A program made the position numbers and the translations under genes. The notes under the pieces were generated by a model, which was given only the letters and a program-made list of their open reading frames with translations, did no database searches and was not told where the DNA came from. Positions 52,244 to 59,654 of a stretch of DNA of 64,000 nucleotides are shown here, in pieces. Source of the stretch: Bacteroidales bacterium (lineage in GTDB: Bacteria; Bacteroidota; Bacteroidia; Bacteroidales; UBA932); assembly GCA_017561265.1 (NCBI GenBank), contig JAFZDJ010000004.1, positions 87,452 to 151,451 of the forward strand, given 5' to 3'. The stretch's first letter is position 1, and each line of letters opens with the position of its first letter.

Positions 52244-54418
52244 ATGGCAGAAAACAGATTTGAAAACCTCAGCAGGTTTGCTGTCAATCTCAATGAGAAG
52301 GCAGCTCAGGGAAAGCTCGATCCTGTGATCGGCAGGGACGAGGAGATAAGAAGAGTGCTTCAGATCCTCAGCAGAAGGACAAAGAACAATCCTATCCTTG
52401 TGGGTGAGCCGGGAGTGGGAAAGACAGCCATTTCAGAAGGTATAGCTCAGAAGATAGTTGATGGTGACGTACCTGAGAACCTCAAGAGCAGACTTATATA
52501 TTCACTTGATCTGGGAGCTCTTATAGCAGGAGCGAAATATCAGGGAGAGTTTGAGGAAAGACTCAAGGGTGTAGTGAAGGAAGTGGTTGACAGTGAAGGA
52601 GAAGTGATACTTTTCATCGATGAGATCCACACTCTTGTGGGTGCGGGCCGCACGTCCGGAGCCATGGATGCATCCAATATCCTGAAACCTGCTCTGGCAC
52701 GTGGCGAACTCAGGACAATCGGTTCCACAACCCTTGACGAGTATCAGAAATATTTCGAGGCCGACAAGGCTCTTGAGCGTCGTTTCCAGATGGTGATGGT
52801 GGACGAGCCTTCTCCTGCCGCCTCCATTTCCATAATGCGTGGACTGAAGGAGCGTTATGAGAATCATCACAAGGTGCGTATCGAGGACGATGCTCTTATC
52901 GCGGCGGTGGAGCTTTCACACAGGTATATCACCAACCGTTTTCTTCCCGACAAGGCCATCGACCTTGTGGATGAGGCTGCATCGAAGCTCCGTCTGGAGA
53001 TGAATTCGGTGCCGGAGCCTATAGCTGAGCTTGACAGCCGCATCCGTCAGCTGGAGATCGAGCGTGAGGCCATCAGACGCGAAGGTGTATCTCTGAAGAT
53101 GGATAAGATCAAGGAGGAACTGAAGGCATTGAATGCCGAACGTGATGGTCTGAGCAGGCGTTGGGATGAAGAGAAGGGCATATTGTCCGAGCTTCAGTCG
53201 CAGAGGCAGAAGATGGAGGATTTCAGGATAGAGGCTCATAATGCAGAAAGGGCAGGAGACTATGGAAAGGTTGCTGAGATACGTTATGGAAAGATGGCTG
53301 AGGCTCAGGCTCGTATTGATGAGCTGACCGCACGTCAGGCTGCGATAAAGGATCCTATCATCACAGAGGCTGTCACTCCTGAGGATATAGCCGAAGTTGT
53401 GGCGAAATGGACAGGAATCCCTGTACGCAGGATGCTTGAAAGCGAGAGGGAGAAGCTTCTGCGCATGGAGGCGGAGCTGCACAAGAGGGTAGTGGGTCAG
53501 AATGTGGCCATCGAGGCTGTTTCCGATGCTGTCCGTCGTTCTCGTGCCGGCCTTCAGAATGAGAAGAGGCCTATAGGTTCATTCCTTTTCATGGGAACTA
53601 CCGGCGTCGGAAAGACAGAGCTCGCCAAGGCTCTCGCCGAATTCCTCTTCAATGATGAGAATATGATGACCCGTATCGACATGAGCGAATACCAGGAGCG
53701 TCATTCTGTCAGCCGTCTTGTGGGAGCGCCTCCGGGATATGTGGGATATGATGAAGGAGGTCAGCTTACCGAGGCTGTACGCCGCAAACCATATTCCGTG
53801 GTGCTTTTGGATGAGATCGAGAAAGCCCATCCGGATGTGTTCAACACCCTTCTTCAGGTGCTGGATGACGGCCGTCTGACCGACAACAAGGGTCGTACAG
53901 TCGACTTCAAGAACACTATCCTGATCATGACCTCTAATGTCGGTGCCGACATCATCCAGGGATATATGGAACGTCTTCCTTTGGAAGCGTCTCCGAGAGG
54001 CGATTCACAGCCGACGGAGACGCCACGAGCAAAGATGCTGGCCGAATGCCGTGAAGAGGTGCTGGAAGTGCTGAAGAGGACAGTCCGTCCGGAATTCCTC
54101 AACAGGATCGATGAGGTGATAATGTTCGAACCTCTCTCGCAGACCGACATCCGCGACATCCTCAGGATGCAGATGCGCGACCTTCAGGAGAAGCTTTCGG
54201 AGAACGGAGTCACTGTCGAATTCACCCCGGGCTTTGAAGATTATATGAGTGCCAAGGGATATGAGCCGGCCTATGGAGCCCGTCCGATCAAGCGTCTGAT
54301 GCAGAAGGAACTCATCAACCTCCTCGCAAAGGCCATCCTCGACGGTCATGTCCACCGCGACTCCACCATTGTCGTCGATGTCCGTGACGGGCAGATAACC
54401 GTGAGTGACAAGGGTTGA
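52244..54418 (+). CDS. clpB: ClpB-type disaggregase lacking the N-terminal domain
   Basis: Encodes 724 residues against about 860 for full ClpB. It begins at the linker to the first AAA+ domain (FAVNLNEKAAQGKLDPVIGRDEEI), so the entire N-terminal substrate domain is absent. Walker A1 GEPGVGKT (54-61), the coiled-coil M domain (about 255-375), pore loop KYQGEFEER, Walker A2 GTTGVGKT (451-458), and APPGYVGYDEGG are present, so it should be an active hexameric disaggregase working with DnaK. A short natural form also arises in E. coli by internal start. No upstream open frame carries the missing domain. Confidence 0.94.
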   Translation: MAENRFENLSRFAVNLNEKAAQGKLDPVIGRDEEIRRVLQILSRRTKNNPILVGEPGVGKTAISEGIAQKIVDGDVPENLKSRLIYSLDLGALIAGAKYQGEFEERLKGVVKEVVDSEGEVILFIDEIHTLVGAGRTSGAMDASNILKPALARGELRTIGSTTLDEYQKYFEADKALERRFQMVMVDEPSPAASISIMRGLKERYENHHKVRIEDDALIAAVELSHRYITNRFLPDKAIDLVDEAASKLRLEMNSVPEPIAELDSRIRQLEIEREAIRREGVSLKMDKIKEELKALNAERDGLSRRWDEEKGILSELQSQRQKMEDFRIEAHNAERAGDYGKVAEIRYGKMAEAQARIDELTARQAAIKDPIITEAVTPEDIAEVVAKWTGIPVRRMLESEREKLLRMEAELHKRVVGQNVAIEAVSDAVRRSRAGLQNEKRPIGSFLFMGTTGVGKTELAKALAEFLFNDENMMTRIDMSEYQERHSVSRLVGAPPGYVGYDEGGQLTEAVRRKPYSVVLLDEIEKAHPDVFNTLLQVLDDGRLTDNKGRTVDFKNTILIMTSNVGADIIQGYMERLPLEASPRGDSQPTETPRAKMLAECREEVLEVLKRTVRPEFLNRIDEVIMFEPLSQTDIRDILRMQMRDLQEKLSENGVTVEFTPGFEDYMSAKGYEPAYGARPIKRLMQKELINLLAKAILDGHVHRDSTIVVDVRDGQITVSDKG

Positions 54419-54550
54419 TCTCTATGCTGGTGATTGAGCACAAAAACTTGGAAAATGTGCTCAAAATCTATCAAAACAGGTGAAACCATCACCCTCTAGG
54501 GCGGTTCCGGCCTGAGACCGTAAATAAATCCGAAAATTGTGAATGAACAG

Positions 54551-54584
54551 TGGTGCTCCCTGATATGGATTTCAGGGGGCACCA
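54551..54584 (+). terminator. clpB terminator
   Basis: TGGTGCTCCCTGA and TTCAGGGGGCACCA pair (one mismatch) around a 7-nt loop. It lies 133 bp past the clpB stop; the tail is only mildly T-rich. The rest of the 250-bp gap shows the promoter at 54619-54649. Confidence 0.6.
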
Positions 54585-54618
54585 TTATCGGTTTCAATAA
54601 GATCAGATAATTCTACGA

Positions 54619-54649
54619 TTGTTTTAGTCAGGAAAAGTAGCTAAATTTG
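54619..54649 (+). promoter_or_regulatory. Promoter of C10 protease gene
   Basis: TTGTTT (54619-54624) and TAAATTTG (54642-54649) are spaced by 17 bp and end 19 bp before the ATG, in line with the phylum's -33/-7 pattern. Confidence 0.6.
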
Positions 54650-54668
54650 TTAGCTAATCGAATGAAAC

Positions 54669-56423
54669 ATGAAGAGATACTTGCTGTTGATAGTACTTGT
54701 CCTTATGGAGGTCGTATCATATTCAAAGGAAGTTCCTTTGGAACGGGCTTCCGAGCAGGCTTTGCAGTTTTTCGGCTGTCAGGTAAAGAGTACTGATGCT
54801 GTTCGTCTTCTTTGGGATGGAATAGGATCTGACACCAAATCCGTTTCGGAGGCTCCTGCCTTTTATGTGTTCGGGCCAGCGGAAGGACCGGGATTTGTGA
54901 TAATTTCAGGAGAAGATTCCCTTCCTCCTGTTCTTGCGTGGTCTGATAAGAATGATTTTTCATCAGACGATATTCCGGACAATGCGTTATGGTGGTTTGA
55001 ATATATTTCTTCACTGGTTTCGAGTGCGCGACGTACTGCAGCTGCTCCATCTTATGCTTCGATAGATAAAGATGATGTGGTTTTGTTGATTGAAACGGCT
55101 TCATGGGATCAAAAAGAACCATATAACAATCAGTGTCCGATGTACGAGCCCATGAATAAGCGCTCGGTGACAGGCTGTGTTGCAACGGCTATGGCTATAA
55201 TTATGCGAGACAGGCAGTGGCCCGATGCGGGCGTGGGAATCATACCGGCTTATGAGACGACCTTAGGAGTGACAGTCTCTGAAAGGAAGCTGGGGGAACC
55301 GTATGATTGGGAGAATCTTCCTTTATCGCATGCAGTGTCTTCTTCGTGGTCGCTGGAGCAGGAGGAAAGAGTGGCAAGGGTCATGGCGGATTGCGGTGCT
55401 GCAATACAAGCTAAATACAGATATCCTGAAACTACGGCATCAGAATACATGGCTGTACAGGCTATGATTGAATATATGAAGTATGATCCGGGTGCATACC
55501 TTGTTCAGAAAGCATATTATAATGATGATGAATGGTGTAAGTTACTCAAGTCGCAGCTTTCGATCAATGGCCCTGTGCTCTATACTGCAAACAATGCCAA
55601 AGGTGGTCATGCCTTTATCATAGATGGTTATACGGTCAATGATGCTTTTCATGTCAATTGGGGCTGGGGAGGGTCATGCAATGGATATTTCTTGTTGTCA
55701 GGCATGAAGCCGTCTGATTCGGATTCTCCCTATAATGAAGATCATGATATGGTATTGGATCTTGTTCCGTTTAAAGGAGGAAATCCACGCGAGGTCATCC
55801 TGTTTTATTCTACAATGGTGGATGACACTTATCTCAGTGGTCTGACTGTAGAAGAAACAGATCCTGTATCAGGACTACCTTCATTGATTACTCTTGGAGG
55901 CTTTTGGAATAAAGGCTCTATGCCATATTCAGGCAAGTTTCGTCTTGGTGTGTTTGACAGGGAGTATAATCTGATAAAGGATCTTTGGAGTCATGAGATA
56001 AAGGATTTTCAGCTCGATCCGTCTTCCTGGGTCTATTTTGAGGATATTCCTATCGAGATTGGGGAAATTGATTTTGGATATCGCCTTGTTGCTCAGTTTT
56101 TTAACAATGGTTCCGGAGAATGGGAAAAAGTGAGGGCAAGTTCAGATTATGATGGTATATCTGAAATACTTCTTGCAGATGAATATTCATTGGAGGAGAG
56201 CACCTCTGTCAGTTATCATGCTGATGAAGATGTTGTGATCATTTCCGTCAAGGATGGAGTCACTGTCAGATGTGTGGATGAGAACGGGCAGGAAGTGAAA
56301 TTGAATACGGAGCAGGATGGTATGTATAAGATATATGCATCCGAATTAGGGGATGGAGTATATACTGTAAGCCTTTCCAAGGGATCTGAATTTGCAGAAG
56401 TTGAATTTGTAACCGGTGGTTGA
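54669..56423 (+). CDS. Secreted C10-family (streptopain-type) cysteine protease
   Basis: Encodes 584 residues. Signal peptide (LLLIVLVLMEVVSYS), a prodomain with FYVFGPAEGPGFVIISGEDSLPPVLAWSD, then the C10 catalytic domain: Cys170 in RSVTGCVATAMA, His314 in GGHAFIIDGY, and NWGWGG, the same set as SpeB and Porphyromonas/Bacteroides C10 enzymes. A beta-rich C-terminal region (about 375-584) follows, perhaps for anchoring. Slightly AT-rich compared with neighbours. The BACON lipoprotein starts 1 bp after its stop. Substrate unknown. Confidence 0.93.
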   Translation: MKRYLLLIVLVLMEVVSYSKEVPLERASEQALQFFGCQVKSTDAVRLLWDGIGSDTKSVSEAPAFYVFGPAEGPGFVIISGEDSLPPVLAWSDKNDFSSDDIPDNALWWFEYISSLVSSARRTAAAPSYASIDKDDVVLLIETASWDQKEPYNNQCPMYEPMNKRSVTGCVATAMAIIMRDRQWPDAGVGIIPAYETTLGVTVSERKLGEPYDWENLPLSHAVSSSWSLEQEERVARVMADCGAAIQAKYRYPETTASEYMAVQAMIEYMKYDPGAYLVQKAYYNDDEWCKLLKSQLSINGPVLYTANNAKGGHAFIIDGYTVNDAFHVNWGWGGSCNGYFLLSGMKPSDSDSPYNEDHDMVLDLVPFKGGNPREVILFYSTMVDDTYLSGLTVEETDPVSGLPSLITLGGFWNKGSMPYSGKFRLGVFDREYNLIKDLWSHEIKDFQLDPSSWVYFEDIPIEIGEIDFGYRLVAQFFNNGSGEWEKVRASSDYDGISEILLADEYSLEESTSVSYHADEDVVIISVKDGVTVRCVDENGQEVKLNTEQDGMYKIYASELGDGVYTVSLSKGSEFAEVEFVTGG

Positions 56424-56424
56424 T

Positions 56425-57033
56425 ATGAAAAGAATATTTGTATGGATTTTCATGATATCTGCGGTCGTTCTTGCCGGATGCGATGTCTTTGAACGTGTTG
56501 AAAAACCGGCAGATAGGGTAGCATTGCTGAATGATGCTCATAAGGAAATGACTTTCGGTCCTGCAGCAGACAGCTTGAAATCATATCTTATTGCCAATAC
56601 CGATTGGGTAGCGACATCCGACAGTCCGTGGTGTATGGTGGAGCCTTCTTCAGGCGGTTCAGGAAACAGCGAAATCAAGTTTTTGGTGTCTGAGAACAAC
56701 AACGACAATACGCGTGTCGCCAATATTACCTTCGTGGCCGGAACAGCCTCGGTTAAAGTCAATGTTCTTCAGACAGGGGTGACTATGCTTACTATGAGCA
56801 TTACTCATGAAGCCGATATGTTGCAGATGCCTGTTTTTGAGGGGTTGATCAGAGGCCTTGTGTATTGGGGAGATGGAGAAAAGTCAGATATGGGATCTGC
56901 TGGAATTCATGAATATGAAGAAACAGGAATAAAGACTGCTACATTCGAGTTTGTCGGAGACAAGGAAAGTCTTAAGGTTGAAATTAAAGGAATAAACGGT
57001 ATAAAATGTATCGATTTTTCCGGCTTGCGATAA
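56425..57033 (+). CDS. BACON-domain lipoprotein paired with C10 protease
   Basis: About 202 residues from the ATG at 56425, 1 bp after the protease stop. Lipobox VVLAGCD. A BACON-type domain (about 45-115) is visible as ANTDWVATSDSPWCMVEPSSG and ITFVAGTASVKVNVLQTG. A second beta region (MSITHEADMLQMPVFEGLIRGLVYWGDGEKSDMGS-type) follows. BACON domains are thought to bind carbohydrate or mucin. The tight coupling suggests it anchors, targets or restrains the protease (inference). Confidence 0.82.
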   Translation: MKRIFVWIFMISAVVLAGCDVFERVEKPADRVALLNDAHKEMTFGPAADSLKSYLIANTDWVATSDSPWCMVEPSSGGSGNSEIKFLVSENNNDNTRVANITFVAGTASVKVNVLQTGVTMLTMSITHEADMLQMPVFEGLIRGLVYWGDGEKSDMGSAGIHEYEETGIKTATFEFVGDKESLKVEIKGINGIKCIDFSGLR

Positions 57034-57054
57034 GATAGTATGCCGGAGAGAATG

Positions 57055-57129
57055 CACCGGTCCCCGGATGGGAGCTAGCGAAGCATATCCCTATGCTTCT
57101 GCGGAGCGAGCCACATCCGGGGACCGGTG
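57055..57129. repeat. 75-bp hairpin element, copy 2 (shared core, unique stem)
   Basis: Perfect 16-bp outer arms (CACCGGTCCCCGGATG and complement) enclose a core with AAGCATATCCCTATGCTT and AGCGAGCC, nearly identical to the core at 4804-4878, with an unrelated stem. It lies between the convergent BACON and yqeY genes, 21 bp from each end, a position suited to a terminator. Confidence 0.75.
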
Positions 57130-57149
57130 TATTGTGCAGTCGTACTGAA

Positions 57150-57599
57150 TTACGCCAGAAGCTTCTTTACGAGAGCTGAGATGAGACGTCCTTCTGCAAG
57201 ACCGGCAAGACGCTTTGTTGCTACGCCCATGACCTTTCCCATGTCCTGAGGCTTTGTTGCGCCTACTTCTGCGATGATGGCCTTGAGCTGATCTTCCACT
57301 TCTGCCTCGCTGAGCTGCTTTGGAAGGTATACCTCCATAGCTGCAGCTTCTGCAAGTTCATTCTCGGCGAGCTCCGGACGACCTGCATCATTGTACTGCT
57401 GTGCGCTTTCCTTGCGCTGCTTCACCAGCTTCTGGATGATCTTGACGATGCCTGCATCATCCACTTCTCCTGTTGCTCCCTCTGCTGTCTTGGCGAGCAT
57501 GATTGCTGCTTTGATCGCTCTGAGTGATGCGAGACGCACGGTCTCCTTTGCCTTCATGGCCGCAACCATGTCGGCCTGTATCTTCTTTTCAAGTTCCAT
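57150..57599 (-). CDS. GatB/YqeY domain protein
   Basis: Encodes 149 residues, full length for YqeY. Seen: KIQADMVAAMKAKETVRLASLRAIKAAI at the start, QKLVKQRKESAQQYNDAGRPELAENELAEAAAMEVYLPKQLSE in the middle, GKVMGVATKRLAGLAEGRLISALVKKLL at the end. The domain resembles the tRNA-binding tail of GatB; its cellular role is not clear. It lies 15 bp downstream of manC on the same strand. Confidence 0.92.
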   Translation of the reverse strand: MELEKKIQADMVAAMKAKETVRLASLRAIKAAIMLAKTAEGATGEVDDAGIVKIIQKLVKQRKESAQQYNDAGRPELAENELAEAAAMEVYLPKQLSEAEVEDQLKAIIAEVGATKPQDMGKVMGVATKRLAGLAEGRLISALVKKLLA

Positions 57600-57614
57600 G
57601 TTCTGTATGTTGAT

Positions 57615-58709
57615 TTATCTGTATTTTTCAAATTCCGGCATTGCGATGCCTGAGATGAAGTCCTTGAATTTCTTGTCGTCCTTAGGGCAGATCACCAGAG
57701 CATCCGGAGTGTCGATGATCATATAGTCATCCAATCCCTTTACCGCAATCAGCTTCTTTTTGTCATGGGAAACCATCAATGTGTCGCTGGTGTTCTCTAT
57801 CAGGACTTTCTCCACGCTTACGGCGTTTCCATCCTGATCCTTAGGAATGTAATTGTAAAGTGATTCCCATGTTCCTATATCCTGCCATCCGAAATGAGCC
57901 GGATATATCCATGCCCTGTCTGTCTTTTCCATGACACCGTATCCGATGGATATGTTCGGGCAGCCGGTGTAGGCTCTGTTGATGAAATCCTTCTCCATGC
58001 TTGTTCCAAGAGCTGTCTCCCATCCGATGAACTGCCTGGTGATCTCGGAAAGGTGCTTCTCCATCTCTGTCTTGATGGTCTCTGCCTTCCAGAGGAAGAT
58101 TCCGGCATTCCACAGGAATTCTCCTGTGCTGATGAATATGCTTGCCAGATCCTTGTCAGGCTTCTCTGTGAAAGTCTTGATCTGGAGCGGTTCGTTGTTC
58201 CTGTACGCCTCTCTTCCTCCATAGGCCTGCACATATCCGTAGTTGGTGTCCGGTCTTGTCGGAACGATTCCCAGCGTCATGAGCACATCCTTTTCCTCTA
58301 CATACTCGAACGCTTCCCTTATGGTCCTGGTGAAGATGTCTCCGTGGTCGATGATATGGTCGGAAGGAGATACTACCACCTTTGCGTCCGGATCCCTCTT
58401 CAGGAGTGTATATGTCGCATAAGCTATACACGGGGCGGTGTTCCTGCTGTATGGTTCAAGAAGAAGGTTCCTTTCCTCCAGCTCAGGAAGCTGATTCTTT
58501 ACAATATTCCTGTACCTGGCTCCTGTCACGACAAGTATGTTCTCTTTCGGCACAATGTCCAGAAATCTGTCGTAAGTCTGCCTGAGGAAGGTCTGTCCTG
58601 TATCTGCCACATCAAGGAACTGCTTTGGCATAGTGGTCTTGCTTATGGGCCAGAACCTCGTACCCATACCGCCGGCCAGTATCACGCAATAGCAATGTCT
58701 GTTGTCCAT
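57615..58709 (-). CDS. manC: Mannose-1-phosphate guanylyltransferase
   Basis: Encodes 364 residues. The enzyme makes GDP-mannose from mannose-1-phosphate and GTP. Seen: VILAGGMGTRFWPISKTTMPKQFLD (nucleotide-binding start), PCIAYATY, VSPSDHIIDH, PDTNYGYVQ, FTEKPD, FLWNAGIFLWKAETI, and a closing GWQDIGTWESLY. The C-terminal isomerase half of bifunctional ManC is absent, so this is the single-function form. It supplies surface sugars. It follows yraN by 19 bp. Confidence 0.95.
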   Translation of the reverse strand: MDNRHCYCVILAGGMGTRFWPISKTTMPKQFLDVADTGQTFLRQTYDRFLDIVPKENILVVTGARYRNIVKNQLPELEERNLLLEPYSRNTAPCIAYATYTLLKRDPDAKVVVSPSDHIIDHGDIFTRTIREAFEYVEEKDVLMTLGIVPTRPDTNYGYVQAYGGREAYRNNEPLQIKTFTEKPDKDLASIFISTGEFLWNAGIFLWKAETIKTEMEKHLSEITRQFIGWETALGTSMEKDFINRAYTGCPNISIGYGVMEKTDRAWIYPAHFGWQDIGTWESLYNYIPKDQDGNAVSVEKVLIENTSDTLMVSHDKKKLIAVKGLDDYMIIDTPDALVICPKDDKKFKDFISGIAMPEFEKYR

Positions 58710-58728
58710 ATATGTTTAAGTTAAATTT

Positions 58729-59118
58729 CTATATATATAAAGGTATATATGCCTGAGGGAACCATTCGGTCTGATATTCGTCGCCCCGGAAAGTAACGGC
58801 TACCACATCGAAGAAACATTCCATGTCCGCGTAAGGCAGTCCCTTGTGCGTCCTGAGGTATCCTTGTGCGGCCCTGACTATCTTTCTCTGTTTCGTGCGG
58901 TCGACATTGTCCTGCGGAGGAGCCTGGATGCCGGATCGTCTGGTCTTCACTTCCACGAAATGTATTCCGGCAGGATCATATGATATGATGTCTATTTCCA
59001 GATGGCTGCTGCGCCAGTTCCTTTCCAGGATCATATGTCCCATTCCTTCCAGCAGACCGCAGGCTATATCTTCGCCTAGTCTTCCAAGCTCGCGTCTGAT
59101 ATTTCCTCTACCTTCCAT
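58729..59118 (-). CDS. yraN: YraN/UPF0102 nuclease-like protein
   Basis: Encodes 129 residues. UPF0102 has a restriction-endonuclease-like fold: LGEDIACGLLEGMGHMILERNWRSSHLEIDIISYDPAGIHFVEVKTRR contains the Glu-Asp-ExK active-site set. Role in cells is unclear. The start at 59118 overlaps the DUF4878 gene by 43 bp; a later start (for example Met26) would break the fold, so the overlap is probably real. Confidence 0.92.
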   Translation of the reverse strand: MEGRGNIRRELGRLGEDIACGLLEGMGHMILERNWRSSHLEIDIISYDPAGIHFVEVKTRRSGIQAPPQDNVDRTKQRKIVRAAQGYLRTHKGLPYADMECFFDVVAVTFRGDEYQTEWFPQAYIPLYI

Positions 59119-59513
59119 TCTCCCTCCTCGTTCTTTACCGTAGCAGTTCTTGTCTTGCTGTTTCCCTCAGCTTCTATCCTATACAGAACGGTTCTTTTCT
59201 CACCGCTCCTTTCTGTCCTTATCACTTCAATTTCCGCACCTGAAAGCATTGAGGATGCTATGGCCAGGGCAGAACTGTCTTCCTTCTGCAAATCATTCCA
59301 TACCTTCCGCCATTCATCCAGATATCCCTTCATGCTCACAGTGTCGCAAAGTCCGCCGGCTGTTTCGAAATCTCCGGCCGCGACAGCCCTGCAGAAAGTC
59401 TCCACAGCTGCCTCCGGCTCCATAGCTTTCTCCTCCTCTGCGTTATTTCCACCGCATCCGGCCGCCATCACCATTCCGGCCGCCACTATCAGATATTTTA
59501 ATATTCTGTTCAT
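59076..59513 (-). CDS. DUF4878-like lipoprotein
   Basis: Encodes 145 residues with a lipobox (MVMAAGCGGN). The mature part fits the NTF2-like DUF4878 pattern: EAAVETFCRAVAAGDFETAGGLCD and closing strands with VKNEEGEWKVEEI. Predicted envelope lipoprotein of unknown function. Its end overlaps yraN by 43 bp, so the two are co-transcribed. Confidence 0.78.
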   Translation of the reverse strand: MNRILKYLIVAAGMVMAAGCGGNNAEEEKAMEPEAAVETFCRAVAAGDFETAGGLCDTVSMKGYLDEWRKVWNDLQKEDSSALAIASSMLSGAEIEVIRTERSGEKRTVLYRIEAEGNSKTRTATVKNEEGEWKVEEISDASLED

Positions 59514-59530
59514 TGTCTTTATTCCTTGTT

Positions 59531-59648
59531 CGTTGTGCGGAAGGGCAGGTTGAAAAAACCGTGGCCGCCCGTGGCCTCGTGAACGGGAGGGACCCGCTCC
59601 GCAGGAGTGGGAGGGATTCAGTTTTTCAACCTGCCCTTCCGTACAACG
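59531..59648. repeat. Long-arm inverted repeat after mutS2
   Basis: Arms of about 28 bp (including GGAAGGGCAGGTTGAAAAA) with a mismatch and a 1-base slip enclose a GC-rich 60-bp core with GGGAGGGACCCGCTCC and GGAGTGGGAGGG. The element fills the 141-bp gap between mutS2 (stop at 59655) and the DUF4878 gene (start at 59513). Same design as 4975-5064 and 14524-14628. Confidence 0.7.
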
Positions 59649-59654
59649 TAACGA

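Noticed and set aside
54703..55185. 160-codon minus-strand frame inside the C10 protease gene
   Set aside because: Antisense shadow of a well-supported gene with no recognisable domain.
57894..58724. 276-codon plus-strand frame opposite manC
   Set aside because: Antisense to manC, whose motifs are complete; composition fits a shadow frame.
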